From Acidobacteriota bacterium (GTDB lineage: Bacteria; Acidobacteriota; UBA6911; JACQSX01): a DNA stretch of 9,808 nt. A program made the position numbers and the translations under genes. Position 1 is the stretch's first letter. Each line of letters opens with the position of its first letter. The stretch is from positions 1 through 9,808 of the forward strand of contig JACQGG010000002.1 of the NCBI GenBank assembly GCA_016199665.1, in the 5' to 3' direction. The notes under the pieces were generated by a model, which ran no database searches, had not been told where the DNA came from, and saw only the letters and a program-made list of their open reading frames with translations. Positions 1 through 6,707 of this stretch are shown here, piece after piece.

Positions 1-202
1 GCTTTGGAAGCGGTGCCTCTGGCACCGTCAGACGCCGGCGCAAAATCTCCAAGGCCAGGCGCTCCAACTGCACGCCCTGGACCAGGCAATCCTGGCAGCA
101 GATGCTTCCTTTGATTGAATGGGAGCAGGCCGCGCAGAGAAGTCTCCGGCAGATGCTGCAACTCTGAACGGAATCTTCAGTCGCATGGTAAAAGCACTTC
201 AT
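1..202 (-). CDS. B-box-like zinc-finger protein, N-terminal part (runs off left edge)
   Basis: This minus-strand gene starts at the ATG complementary to 200-202 and stays open to base 1, giving 67 residues of a longer protein. A good ribosome site (GGGAGG) lies 8 bases before the ATG. The first 40 residues hold Cys3, His6, Cys15, Cys18, Cys23, Cys26, His28, Cys35, Cys36 and Cys39. This spacing resembles the small B-box-type zinc fingers found at the N-terminus of many bacterial proteins that continue into membrane or uncharacterised regions. After the finger comes a Leu/Arg-rich helical stretch (about residues 44-60) and a proline-containing linker, where the sequence ends. The finger probably binds zinc and mediates protein contacts; what follows cannot be seen. 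It is divergent from nrdR, with 147 bases between the two starts. The frame and start are secure, the zinc-finger class is likely, and the function is unknown. Confidence 0.75.
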   Translation of the reverse strand, partial: MKCFYHATEDSVQSCSICRRLLCAACSHSIKGSICCQDCLVQGVQLERLALEILRRRLTVPEAPLPK

Positions 203-270
203 GCAGTAATACCTCCCATTGACCGAATGAGCCGCCCCGCCTTTTTCTTAGATGTTATGTTTCTTGTGCG

Positions 271-299
271 TTGACGGCCGCCGCCGAGTCATACATAAT
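271..299 (+). promoter_or_regulatory. Sigma70-type promoter for nrdR
   Basis: A -35 box TTGACG (271-276) and a -10 box CATAAT (294-299) are separated by exactly 17 bases. Each differs from consensus at one position. Transcription would begin near 306, giving a leader of about 45 bases before the nrdR start. On the opposite strand the same -10 region reads TATTAT, so the segment may also fire weakly toward the B-box gene, but its minus-strand -35 (TTTCAT) is poor. I found no clear paired NrdR-box sequence here. Confidence 0.6.
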
Positions 300-349
300 A
301 AAAGGTCGGCTATTTATATGAAATCAAAATACTTAGAGGCATCAGTACC

Positions 350-802
350 GTGAAGTGCCCCTATTGCGAGCATCTGGAAGACCGAGTTGTTGACTCGCGT
401 GAGAGCAAAGAAGGCGACGTCGTACGCCGTCGCCGCGAATGTCTCGCCTGTGGACGCCGTTTCACAAGTTATGAGCGAATTGATGAAATCCCTTACATGA
501 TAGTCAAAAAGGATGGTCGCCGCGAGCGTTTCGACCGTCACAAAGTGATGGCGGGCCTGCTGCGCGCGTGCGAAAAACGTCCGGTCAGCACCGGCCAGTT
601 GGAACAGGTTGTTGACGAGGTGGAGCGACACGTTCAGGATGCTCCTGATCGCGAGATCACTTCGGAAGAGGTGGGAAAGTGGGTGATGCGGAAATTGCGC
701 CAGCTCGACAAGGTCGCCTATGTTCGATTCGCCTCGGTCTATCTGGAGTTCAAGGACGTCAGCGAGTTTATGACTGAGATCAACCACTTGTTCAAGAAGT
801 AA
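350..802 (+). CDS. nrdR: Transcriptional repressor NrdR
   Basis: This encodes a 150-residue protein, the usual NrdR length. NrdR is a cytoplasmic repressor of ribonucleotide reductase (nrd) genes that senses ATP/dATP. An N-terminal zinc ribbon is visible, with Cys3-x2-Cys6 and Cys31-x2-Cys34, followed by the hallmark GRRFTSYER (35-43). An ATP-cone domain covers about residues 49-139, including KKDGRRERFDRHK near its start and a VAYVRFASVY segment near its end. The start is GTG at 350, which puts the family's MKCPYC at the very N-terminus; an AGAGG-like site lies about 9 bases upstream. No ribonucleotide reductase gene is visible in the window, so its targets lie elsewhere. thiL follows on the same strand after 129 bases, possibly co-transcribed. 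Identification is secure. Confidence 0.97.
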   Translation: MKCPYCEHLEDRVVDSRESKEGDVVRRRRECLACGRRFTSYERIDEIPYMIVKKDGRRERFDRHKVMAGLLRACEKRPVSTGQLEQVVDEVERHVQDAPDREITSEEVGKWVMRKLRQLDKVAYVRFASVYLEFKDVSEFMTEINHLFKK

Positions 803-931
803 CCCGCGCAGACTGGGAAGGCCCGGGTCACGCCCCGGACGGCACACGGTTCGGGATCTCTGCCCGTTGCCGAGCCGCATCAACTGCGAAGCGATACAAG
901 CTGGCGGCCTGAGGCGAACCGGTGGTCCAAG

Positions 932-1957
932 ATGACACCCTGGAAAAGCGAGTTTGATTTCGAGCGGTTTCTGCGGCGGATGCGGTTTGGAAGCCGCGCG
1001 GTACCGGTGGGCATCGGCGATGACGCCGCGGTGCTGCCGCGCGGCCGGGGGCGCCTTCTGTTCACCACGGATATGATGGTGGAAAACATCCACTTTCGAC
1101 GCGACAGCAGCCCGCCGGAGTGGCTGGCGTATAAATTACTGGCCCGGAATGTCAGTGACATCGCCGCCATGGGAGGAACGCCGACCCACTACGTTGTCAG
1201 CCTCGCCATTCCTGACGACTTACCCGCCGATTTTTTCCCGAGATTCTATCGAGGATTAAAGAAAGCGCAGAAGCGGATGCGGGCGCGCCTGGTGGGAGGC
1301 GACCTGAGCCGGTCCGCTTGCGGTATCTTGTTTGGCAGCCTGGCGCTGCTGGGCGAGACGGAAGGCGCCCCGCTACTGCGCCGCGGGGCCAGAGTACGCG
1401 ACTCGCTCTGGGTGACCGGCCTGCTGGGAAGATCGGCGGCAGCCTTGGAGCTGCTGGAGACAAGTCAGGCCCGGGTGGAGTCGACACCGCCGCAATTCAG
1501 GTTTAAGCGCGGTTTGAGCGCCGGCAGGCGCCGCGCCATGCGGGAAATCCTGCGGGCGCATTTCCTTCCAGAGCCTCGTTTGGCTGCCGGCCGGAGGCTG
1601 GTCAAGCACCGGATGGCGACGGCCGCCATCGACATCAGTGACGGTCTTTCCACGGATCTGAACCGTCTCTGCGAAGCGAGCTCGGTAGGAGCGGTGATCC
1701 ACTTGAAGGATCTTCCAATCGCGCGCTCGTTGGCCCTTTGCGTCCAGGACCCTTTGAGCTGCGTTCTCCACGGGGGCGAGGATTACGAACTGCTCTTCAG
1801 CGCGCCGGCCAGCGCGAGCGCGCGTCTGGCGCGCTCCTTCGGACAGTCGCTGTACCGAATCGGTGAAGTCGTCTCGCGCAAGGAGGGGGTGCGAATTGAG
1901 GAAGGGGGGAAGCTTCGGCCTCTTGCTTCGAACGGCTATGATCATCTCCGCAGATAA
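932..1957 (+). CDS. thiL: Thiamine-monophosphate kinase ThiL
   Basis: ThiL phosphorylates thiamine monophosphate with ATP to form thiamine diphosphate, the last step of cofactor synthesis, in the cytoplasm. The 341-residue length fits the family. The ordered motifs are all present: GDDAAVL at 29-35 (Mg/ATP-binding acidic loop), TTDMMVENIHF at 45-55, an AxNxSDxAAMGG segment near 70-83, GGDLS near 122-126, AIDISDGLSTDL at 232-243, and HGGEDYELLF at 280-289. The last residues (GYDH) also match typical ThiL C-termini. The ATG at 932 gives the normal N-terminus, but the upstream ribosome site is weak. It lies 129 bases after nrdR on the same strand. No TPP riboswitch is apparent upstream, and no other thiamine genes are in view. 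Identification is secure; the exact start is slightly less so. Confidence 0.95.
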   Translation: MTPWKSEFDFERFLRRMRFGSRAVPVGIGDDAAVLPRGRGRLLFTTDMMVENIHFRRDSSPPEWLAYKLLARNVSDIAAMGGTPTHYVVSLAIPDDLPADFFPRFYRGLKKAQKRMRARLVGGDLSRSACGILFGSLALLGETEGAPLLRRGARVRDSLWVTGLLGRSAAALELLETSQARVESTPPQFRFKRGLSAGRRRAMREILRAHFLPEPRLAAGRRLVKHRMATAAIDISDGLSTDLNRLCEASSVGAVIHLKDLPIARSLALCVQDPLSCVLHGGEDYELLFSAPASASARLARSFGQSLYRIGEVVSRKEGVRIEEGGKLRPLASNGYDHLRR

Positions 1958-2096
1958 TCAGCGCGGGCCACTCGCTGGCTCAGCAAATTAGTTTCCGAGC
2001 AATGCAGCAGACATCGGATTGGCCGGCACTGCGGATCGCTCCAAGCGGAAGGGGGGTCCCGCCGGTTCGAATTCGCGCTACAATGGGAATGAAGCC

Positions 2097-3611
2097 ATGG
2101 GTGCGACAAGGTTCGAAATAAGAGGGGTAATCTTGCCTCTGGCGCTCTGCCTGGTCCTCTCGCCGGCCCTTTTCGCGCAGACACCAAGTCTGGAAGAGCT
2201 TGCCAACATCAATTTCGTGGCTGATGTCCGGCTGTTCGCGGTCATGTCAGCCATCAATGCGGGAGGCTTTAATTATGAGACGGCCGCCTCCATGCATCCG
2301 GTGCGGCAGCGGGTGCGCGACAAGCTGAAGACACTCGATCCTGCGCTCTTGCAGCGCCTGCACGATTTCTACATCGCGCATCACGCGGCCGACACCCCAC
2401 AGCGAGAGATTGCGCGCTATACGTCGCTGGCGCTGCTGCTGTCGAACCCTCCACAGTTTGACGTCACTCTCAGTCTTAAAGAAGTGCCGGCTGAGGCCCG
2501 TGAGGTGATTGGCTTCGAGCAGATCCTCCCCGTTTTCTACGAGCAGGCCGGACTGGAACAGCTCTGGCTGGAAGTGGGTTCTGACTACGCGGCCGAAATC
2601 GAAAAGTACAAACCGCTGGTGCGCCAGTCAATTGCGCAATCTCAGCAATACCTGCACACCGAAGCCCGGGTGTCGCTGGACCGGCAGATCCTGTTTATGC
2701 CGGATCTGATGAGCGCCCATGGATTTGCCAATTCCCGCATCGTGCAAAATCTGTATTACCTTGTGGTGGGCCCCGCCGAAGATCCGGGAACAAACCTGCG
2801 CAATGTGCGCCACGAGTATCTGCATTTCCTGCTGGACCCGATCATAGAGAAAAATGGTCTTGCCATCGTGCAGCAGCGGGAGGTGTTGCAGCTCCTCTCA
2901 GGTCGTTCCGACCTGCTGGAGAAATTTGCCAATGACCTGAAGCTGTTGAATATCGAGTCGCTGATTGAAGCGGCGCAGCTTCGCATCGAGCAGCCGGCGA
3001 ACGCGAACGAACAGTTGACGCAGAAGTACGCCGCCGGCAATGTACTTGTCCACCACTACTATGAGCAGCTGCAGGAATTTGAGAAGGCGTCGATGTCATT
3101 CCCCGAGTATCTGCCGTCAATGATTCAAGCGTTTGATCTGAGGCGGGAGCTGCAGAGGCGGGATTTTCTGGCGGCGGAGAATGAAAGACGGCGTGAGAAA
3201 CGGGAAAAAGAGGAACAGCAAGTCCGGGAGCAGGCTGAGCGGCAGGGCGCGTTGGAGCGGGTCAACAGCCTGCTTCAGGAAAAAAAATACGACGAGGCTG
3301 AGAGGCTGCTGCTGGCAATGCGGGAGAAGAATCCGTCCGATCCTCCGGTTCTGTTTGGCCTGGGACAGATCGAATTGCAGAGGCACAACGCCGCCCCCGC
3401 CGAAATCTATTTCCAGGGCGTGATCCAGCATCCCAAAGCTCCCGCCTGGATGGTGGCCCGCAGCCGCCTCCAGCTGGCGACGGTCTATCTGGCAACCGAG
3501 CGCCTTCCCGAGGCCCGCAGTCTTCTGCAGCAGCTCGCGCAGGAATCCGGCGACATAGGGGGCGTGCAGCAGGAAGCCAAGAAAAGACTCGCCGGTTTGC
3601 CGTCCCATTAG
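2097..3611 (+). CDS. Exported HExxH-motif protein with C-terminal coiled coil and TPR-like repeats
   Basis: The protein has 504 residues from ATG 2097. That start is preferred over an upstream TTG at 2019 because it places a signal peptide at the N-terminus: a basic start, a hydrophobic core (about 11-25) and likely cleavage after LFA, before Gln. The export N-terminus implies a periplasmic or outer-membrane-attached protein. Residues 239-243 read HEYLH, a perfect HExxH zinc-metallopeptidase signature, preceded by NVR and followed by FLLDP. Residues about 347-393 are an Arg/Glu-rich coiled coil, and residues about 387-500 form TPR-like helix pairs (an EKKYDEAERLLLAMREKNP-type repeat, then a second rich in Leu/Ala). 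The third zinc ligand cannot be assigned by eye, so protease activity is inference; a structural or degenerate zincin is possible. A TACAAT hexamer at 2079-2084 could be a -10 box but lacks a matching -35. I do not recognise a named family. Confidence 0.85.
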   Translation: MGATRFEIRGVILPLALCLVLSPALFAQTPSLEELANINFVADVRLFAVMSAINAGGFNYETAASMHPVRQRVRDKLKTLDPALLQRLHDFYIAHHAADTPQREIARYTSLALLLSNPPQFDVTLSLKEVPAEAREVIGFEQILPVFYEQAGLEQLWLEVGSDYAAEIEKYKPLVRQSIAQSQQYLHTEARVSLDRQILFMPDLMSAHGFANSRIVQNLYYLVVGPAEDPGTNLRNVRHEYLHFLLDPIIEKNGLAIVQQREVLQLLSGRSDLLEKFANDLKLLNIESLIEAAQLRIEQPANANEQLTQKYAAGNVLVHHYYEQLQEFEKASMSFPEYLPSMIQAFDLRRELQRRDFLAAENERRREKREKEEQQVREQAERQGALERVNSLLQEKKYDEAERLLLAMREKNPSDPPVLFGLGQIELQRHNAAPAEIYFQGVIQHPKAPAWMVARSRLQLATVYLATERLPEARSLLQQLAQESGDIGGVQQEAKKRLAGLPSH

Positions 3612-3775
3612 GCGGTAGATTTTTGTTTTCTTTGTGTTTGCAAGTTGGTTACAATGTAGGCCCTTTTTCCGATTGACACCTTTGGCCGTTTGTGGCGTCT
3701 CAAGGGACGTAATTGTCAAGAAGGTGGAACATTTATAAGCTGTTGTTTTTTGTTTCTTTCTAGGAGGGTACGTAA
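3612..3775 (+). promoter_or_regulatory. Upstream region of the TPR gene: candidate promoter and strong ribosome site
   Basis: This 164-base gap is T-rich compared with its surroundings. A TACAAT hexamer at 3650-3655 is a candidate -10 box with no convincing -35. A second candidate, TTGTCA (3713-3718) with TATAAG (3734-3739), has a short 15-base spacer. A perfect TTGACA at 3673-3678 has no -10 at the right distance; with TGTCAA at 3714-3719 it forms a 6-base inverted repeat. The ribosome site AGGAGGG (3762-3768) sits 7 bases before the ATG and is very strong. Which promoter is used cannot be decided from sequence. Confidence 0.4.
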
Positions 3776-4750
3776 ATGAAAACCGTCTTCACTTCGGTGC
3801 TGGTTTTGGCGCTGGTGGGAGTGCCGAATTTAGGGTTGCAGGCTGAGCCGAACAGCCAGCAGCAGAAGGCAGCACAGAAACCGGCGCAAAAACCGCCGCG
3901 CGAGTTGGGGAAACCACAAACCAAGGAAGAGTACGACGCCTATGTCGCCATCACTCAGGCCAATGATCCCCAGCAGCGGGCGCAGCTATGCGAAAAATAC
4001 TTGCAGGACTTTCCGGATTCCGGCCTGACACCCTACCTGCATCAGATTGCCGCCACGACTTATCAGCAGTTGAATAACTTTGAAAAGCTCAGTGAACATG
4101 GCGAGGCTACGTTGAAGGAACTTCCGGATAATCCCGTGATCCTCACGATTCTCACCAATGCCTATGCTGAGCGGGGCAAGCCTGATCTCGCGCTGGAGCG
4201 TGCCGACAAGGCGCTTCCGGCGATTAGTGCCCTGCAGCCTCCGGCGGGGATGGACGTGGCGCTGTTTAACAAGGAAAAGAACAACCTGCTGGCCACGGTC
4301 TACAGCAGCCGGGGTGTAGCGTTCCTCGGCAAGGCGACGGATGCGCGCGCGCAGAAAGAGGCCGAACCGAAGCCGGAAGGTGAATCCGGCGGCGAGGAGA
4401 AAAAGGAGGATCCCGATCCTAATCTGGAAGCTGCCACTGGCGAGTTTAACAAGGCACTGGAGCTAAATCCGAAAGATGACTACAGCTACTTTCGACTTGG
4501 AATCATCTTCACTTTGAAAAACGACGCGGAGAACGCGATCGATGCCTATGCCAAAGCCGTGGCAGTCGGCGGGTCGGTTGCCGGCATGGCCAAGGAAAAC
4601 CTGGAGAAAGTTTACAAGCTTACACACAAGGATTCTCTCGACGGCCTGGACCAGCGCATTGACAAAGCAAAAGAGAGTCTGAACGCTTCGGCGCCGCCGG
4701 CCGCGGGCGCGGATACCGCCGGGTCACCCTCGCAGCCTCCCGGCCAGTAG
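3776..4750 (+). CDS. Exported tetratricopeptide-repeat protein
   Basis: The protein has 324 residues with a clear signal peptide (hydrophobic core about 5-20, likely cleavage after LQA near residue 23). A Gln/Lys/Pro-rich, probably disordered linker follows to about residue 48. Residues about 50-150 form helical pairs of TPR type, including a typical NPVILTILTNAYAERGKPD stretch. A charged low-complexity insert rich in Glu, Lys and Pro lies near 188-215. A second, better TPR follows (about 217-265), containing ALELNPKDDYSYFRLGIIF. The C-terminus is Ala/Pro/Gly-rich. TPR proteins act as protein-interaction scaffolds, and the signal peptide places this one outside the cytoplasm; the partner is unknown. 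It follows another exported TPR-like gene, has its own strong ribosome site and is closed by a hairpin terminator, so it may be a separate and highly translated unit. Confidence 0.88.
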   Translation: MKTVFTSVLVLALVGVPNLGLQAEPNSQQQKAAQKPAQKPPRELGKPQTKEEYDAYVAITQANDPQQRAQLCEKYLQDFPDSGLTPYLHQIAATTYQQLNNFEKLSEHGEATLKELPDNPVILTILTNAYAERGKPDLALERADKALPAISALQPPAGMDVALFNKEKNNLLATVYSSRGVAFLGKATDARAQKEAEPKPEGESGGEEKKEDPDPNLEAATGEFNKALELNPKDDYSYFRLGIIFTLKNDAENAIDAYAKAVAVGGSVAGMAKENLEKVYKLTHKDSLDGLDQRIDKAKESLNASAPPAAGADTAGSPSQPPGQ

Positions 4751-4770
4751 ATGAGCCCCTATGAGAGAAT

Positions 4771-4799
4771 GTGAGGCGGGCGCTTCCGCCTCGCTTTTG
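4771..4799 (+). terminator. Rho-independent terminator after the TPR gene
   Basis: A perfect 7-bp GC-rich stem, GAGGCGG (4773-4779) with CCGCCTC (4786-4792), encloses a 6-base loop. The stem extends to 9 bp with one G-T pair. TTTTGT follows at 4795-4800. It lies 20 bases past the stop codon of the TPR gene and before rnc, separating the two transcripts. Confidence 0.75.
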
Positions 4800-4883
4800 T
4801 CCTGATCGCCGCGGGTCGGCCGGCCCAACGCGCTTTGCGTCGTTGTCTCAGGGAACGGCGACCGCCCACATCCATGCAACGCG

Positions 4884-5657
4884 ATGGAGGGGTCTGCAGA
4901 CAACAAAGCGACTGCCTTTATGGATGCGGAATTTTCCGAGCTGCATCTTCTGGAAGAATTACTCAACTACCAATTTCGAAATCAGGAACTGTTGCGTCGC
5001 GCCGTGACCCACAAGTCCTACTGCTTCGAACGGTTGGGGCAGGGGGCCGCGCATTACGAGGCGCTTGAGTTTCTCGGCGATGCCGTTCTCGGTTTCGTGA
5101 TCAGCGATTTGATCTTCGCCCGAGTGCCGCTCTCCACTGAAGGGGAGCTCTCCAAGATGAAAGCGCACTTGGTGAGCGCGGACAGCCTGGTTCAGTTCGC
5201 GGATGGTTTGCAACTGGGCCGGTTTTTGCGCCTCAGCCATGGCGAGGAAAAAACCGGAGGGCGCTCCAAGAGGGCGCTGCTGGTGGATGCGTTTGAGGCG
5301 GTGATTGCGGCCATTTACCTGGATGGAGGCATGGAAGGGGCACGGGGGTTTATTCAACGCCAGTTTGCGCCTATTCTGCAGAACCTGCATCCCCAGAGCT
5401 TCGCGTCTCCCGATTACAAATCCAGCCTCCAGGAGCAGCTCCACCAACTGGGTCAGGCCGAGCCAGTCTATGCCGTGCTCCGGGAACTGGGTCCGGATCA
5501 CAAGAAGCATTTCATTGTCGAGGTGCTCTCGGCCGAAGGTGTGCTGGCTCAGGGAGAAGGTAAGACCAAGAAGGAAGCGCAGCAGAAGGCGGCAGCCGCG
5601 GCGCTGGAGAAGCTCAGGACCCGCCGTGAGCCCTACTTGAAGCCAAAAGCGGAGTAA
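4884..5657 (+). CDS. rnc: Ribonuclease III
   Basis: RNase III cuts double-stranded RNA in rRNA maturation and mRNA processing, acting as a cytoplasmic homodimer. The 257 residues include the nuclease domain (about 20-165), with the signature YEALEFLGDAVL at 58-69. Its Glu62 and Asp66, with Asp135 and Glu138 in the LLVDAFEAVIAAIYLD segment, match the four metal-binding catalytic residues of the family. The C-terminal double-stranded-RNA-binding domain spans about 177-245, starting at DYKSSLQEQLHQ and ending in the basic helix GKTKKEAQQKAAAAALEKL. Two starts are possible, ATG 4884 and ATG 4920; neither has a good ribosome site, and both leave the catalytic domain intact. The gene follows a terminator, so it probably has its own promoter, which I could not place. 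Its last 25 bases overlap the convergent CPBP gene. Confidence 0.97.
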   Translation: MEGSADNKATAFMDAEFSELHLLEELLNYQFRNQELLRRAVTHKSYCFERLGQGAAHYEALEFLGDAVLGFVISDLIFARVPLSTEGELSKMKAHLVSADSLVQFADGLQLGRFLRLSHGEEKTGGRSKRALLVDAFEAVIAAIYLDGGMEGARGFIQRQFAPILQNLHPQSFASPDYKSSLQEQLHQLGQAEPVYAVLRELGPDHKKHFIVEVLSAEGVLAQGEGKTKKEAQQKAAAAALEKLRTRREPYLKPKAE

Positions 5658-6442
5658 AGCAACACGACGATGGAGTCGTAGGCTGCGTGCGCCACGACCG
5701 GCGCAACCAGATTTTGTCTCCAGATATAAGTCAGTCCAAACAGCAGACCCAGCATCCCGGCTCCCATCGCGTTGTCGAAACCCTGAACATAATGACCCGC
5801 ACCGAAGTAGACAGTCCAGACCACAAGACCCACAGAGATACCGCCCAAATACTTTTCGAACCGCCGGAGGACAAACGCCCGCTGAATTTCTTCTTCCAGG
5901 CCGCCGGCCAGCACCGCAGTCAGGAGAAGCCAGAGCGTGTCCAGGGGGGTCTTGATGAGAGTCAGAATCGGATTTTCAGCCGTGACCATCTCAGGAAAAA
6001 AGCGCCGGAAAAAAAAGCCGACCAGGCCGGTGGCGCCAAACAACACGGGCACAACCGCCAGTCCCACAAGAGCCTCCCTACGCCATTGAAAACCACTGCC
6101 CAGCAAAGTCCAAAATCGCTCGCGCCGCACACTGAGGAAGAGGGCGATGGTCCCGAGGATGAGTGCGCTGGACGACAGGCGGATGATTGCAAACAGGGAG
6201 GAGGAGTGGAAGATGTCTTCAATCCTGAATCCCATCAGAATGACGGCGAACTGAACCAGGAGCGCCGCCGGCAAGTCTGTGCACAGGATCACCTCCAGAA
6301 GCGCCCACAGGCGGGATCCGGGACCTGGTATCGTCAACGGCTTGCAGGAGGGCGATGCCTCACCGGCCGGCCCTTCACCGACCGGCATCTGACGGTCCGT
6401 GATTTCTCTGTCGCCGGGATCGGGGGCTGCTGACGGTTCCAT
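5633..6442 (-). CDS. CPBP-family intramembrane metalloprotease
   Basis: This is a multi-pass membrane protein of the CPBP (CAAX protease / Rce1-like) family. With the start chosen here it has 269 residues: a polar Pro/Gly-rich N-terminus (about 1-45) followed by several hydrophobic segments. The three family motifs occur in order: EExxxR (EEEIQR, 183-188), FxxxH (FGAGH, 213-217) and a late His (HAAYD, 252-256). These residues form the membrane-embedded metal site in the family. Substrates are unknown; bacterial members are linked to peptide processing or bacteriocin immunity, with no such context here. The frame is open upstream to GTG 6592 (319 residues), with further ATGs at 6508 and 6454. 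No candidate has a convincing ribosome site; 6442 avoids an unusual Phe/Leu-rich preceding stretch. The family is secure, the start is uncertain. Confidence 0.85.
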   Translation of the reverse strand: MEPSAAPDPGDREITDRQMPVGEGPAGEASPSCKPLTIPGPGSRLWALLEVILCTDLPAALLVQFAVILMGFRIEDIFHSSSLFAIIRLSSSALILGTIALFLSVRRERFWTLLGSGFQWRREALVGLAVVPVLFGATGLVGFFFRRFFPEMVTAENPILTLIKTPLDTLWLLLTAVLAGGLEEEIQRAFVLRRFEKYLGGISVGLVVWTVYFGAGHYVQGFDNAMGAGMLGLLFGLTYIWRQNLVAPVVAHAAYDSIVVLLYSAFGFK

Positions 6443-6559
6443 CAGGGTCAACATACAAAGGAGGGGCGGTGAAAGCGAGAAGAAAAAGGGATCAGAGCCC
6501 CGTGGCATGCCTTGGCGCTGATTCCGCGATCGAAAAATGGATCGAATTTCTTTCACACA

Positions 6560-6588
6560 GGTATACTGGCCCTGTTGCTGTCTGGGAA
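6560..6588 (-). promoter_or_regulatory. Candidate promoter for the CPBP protease gene
   Basis: On the minus strand TTCCCA (complement of 6583-6588) and TATACC (complement of 6560-6565) are spaced by 17 bases. Each matches the sigma70 consensus at four of six positions. Transcription would start near 6553, which would exclude the longest reading of the CPBP gene and favour one of the ATGs at 6508, 6454 or 6442. Confidence 0.3.
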
Positions 6589-6707
6589 GCACAACAATGC
6601 GGTGGAGTCAAGATTCCGCTTGAAAAAAAGAGATCCCGGAACCCTTGCAATACATCCCGGTTCAGAATAAAAAAAGAGATGGCAGCCATGATCGGGAGTT
6701 TGGAGGC

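Noticed and set aside
823..838. CCGGG/CCCGG hairpin after nrdR
   Set aside because: The stem has only five pairs and no T run follows, so it cannot be called a terminator.
314..1093. Long minus-strand open frame across nrdR and the start of thiL
   Set aside because: It is antisense to two secure genes, has no recognisable domain and has low-complexity Arg/His/Pro-rich composition typical of antisense frames in GC-rich DNA.
2064..2074. GGTTCGAATTC, resembling a tRNA T-loop
   Set aside because: The flanking bases do not form the five-pair T stem and no acceptor, D or anticodon arm is found upstream.
3117..3719. 200-codon minus-strand open frame
   Set aside because: It lies opposite the coiled-coil/TPR part of the exported HExxH protein, and its composition mirrors the antisense of that charged region.
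5687..6433. 248-codon plus-strand open frame
   Set aside because: It is antisense to the CPBP protease gene, whose motifs are all intact; the plus-strand product is Gln/His/Arg-rich with no domain.
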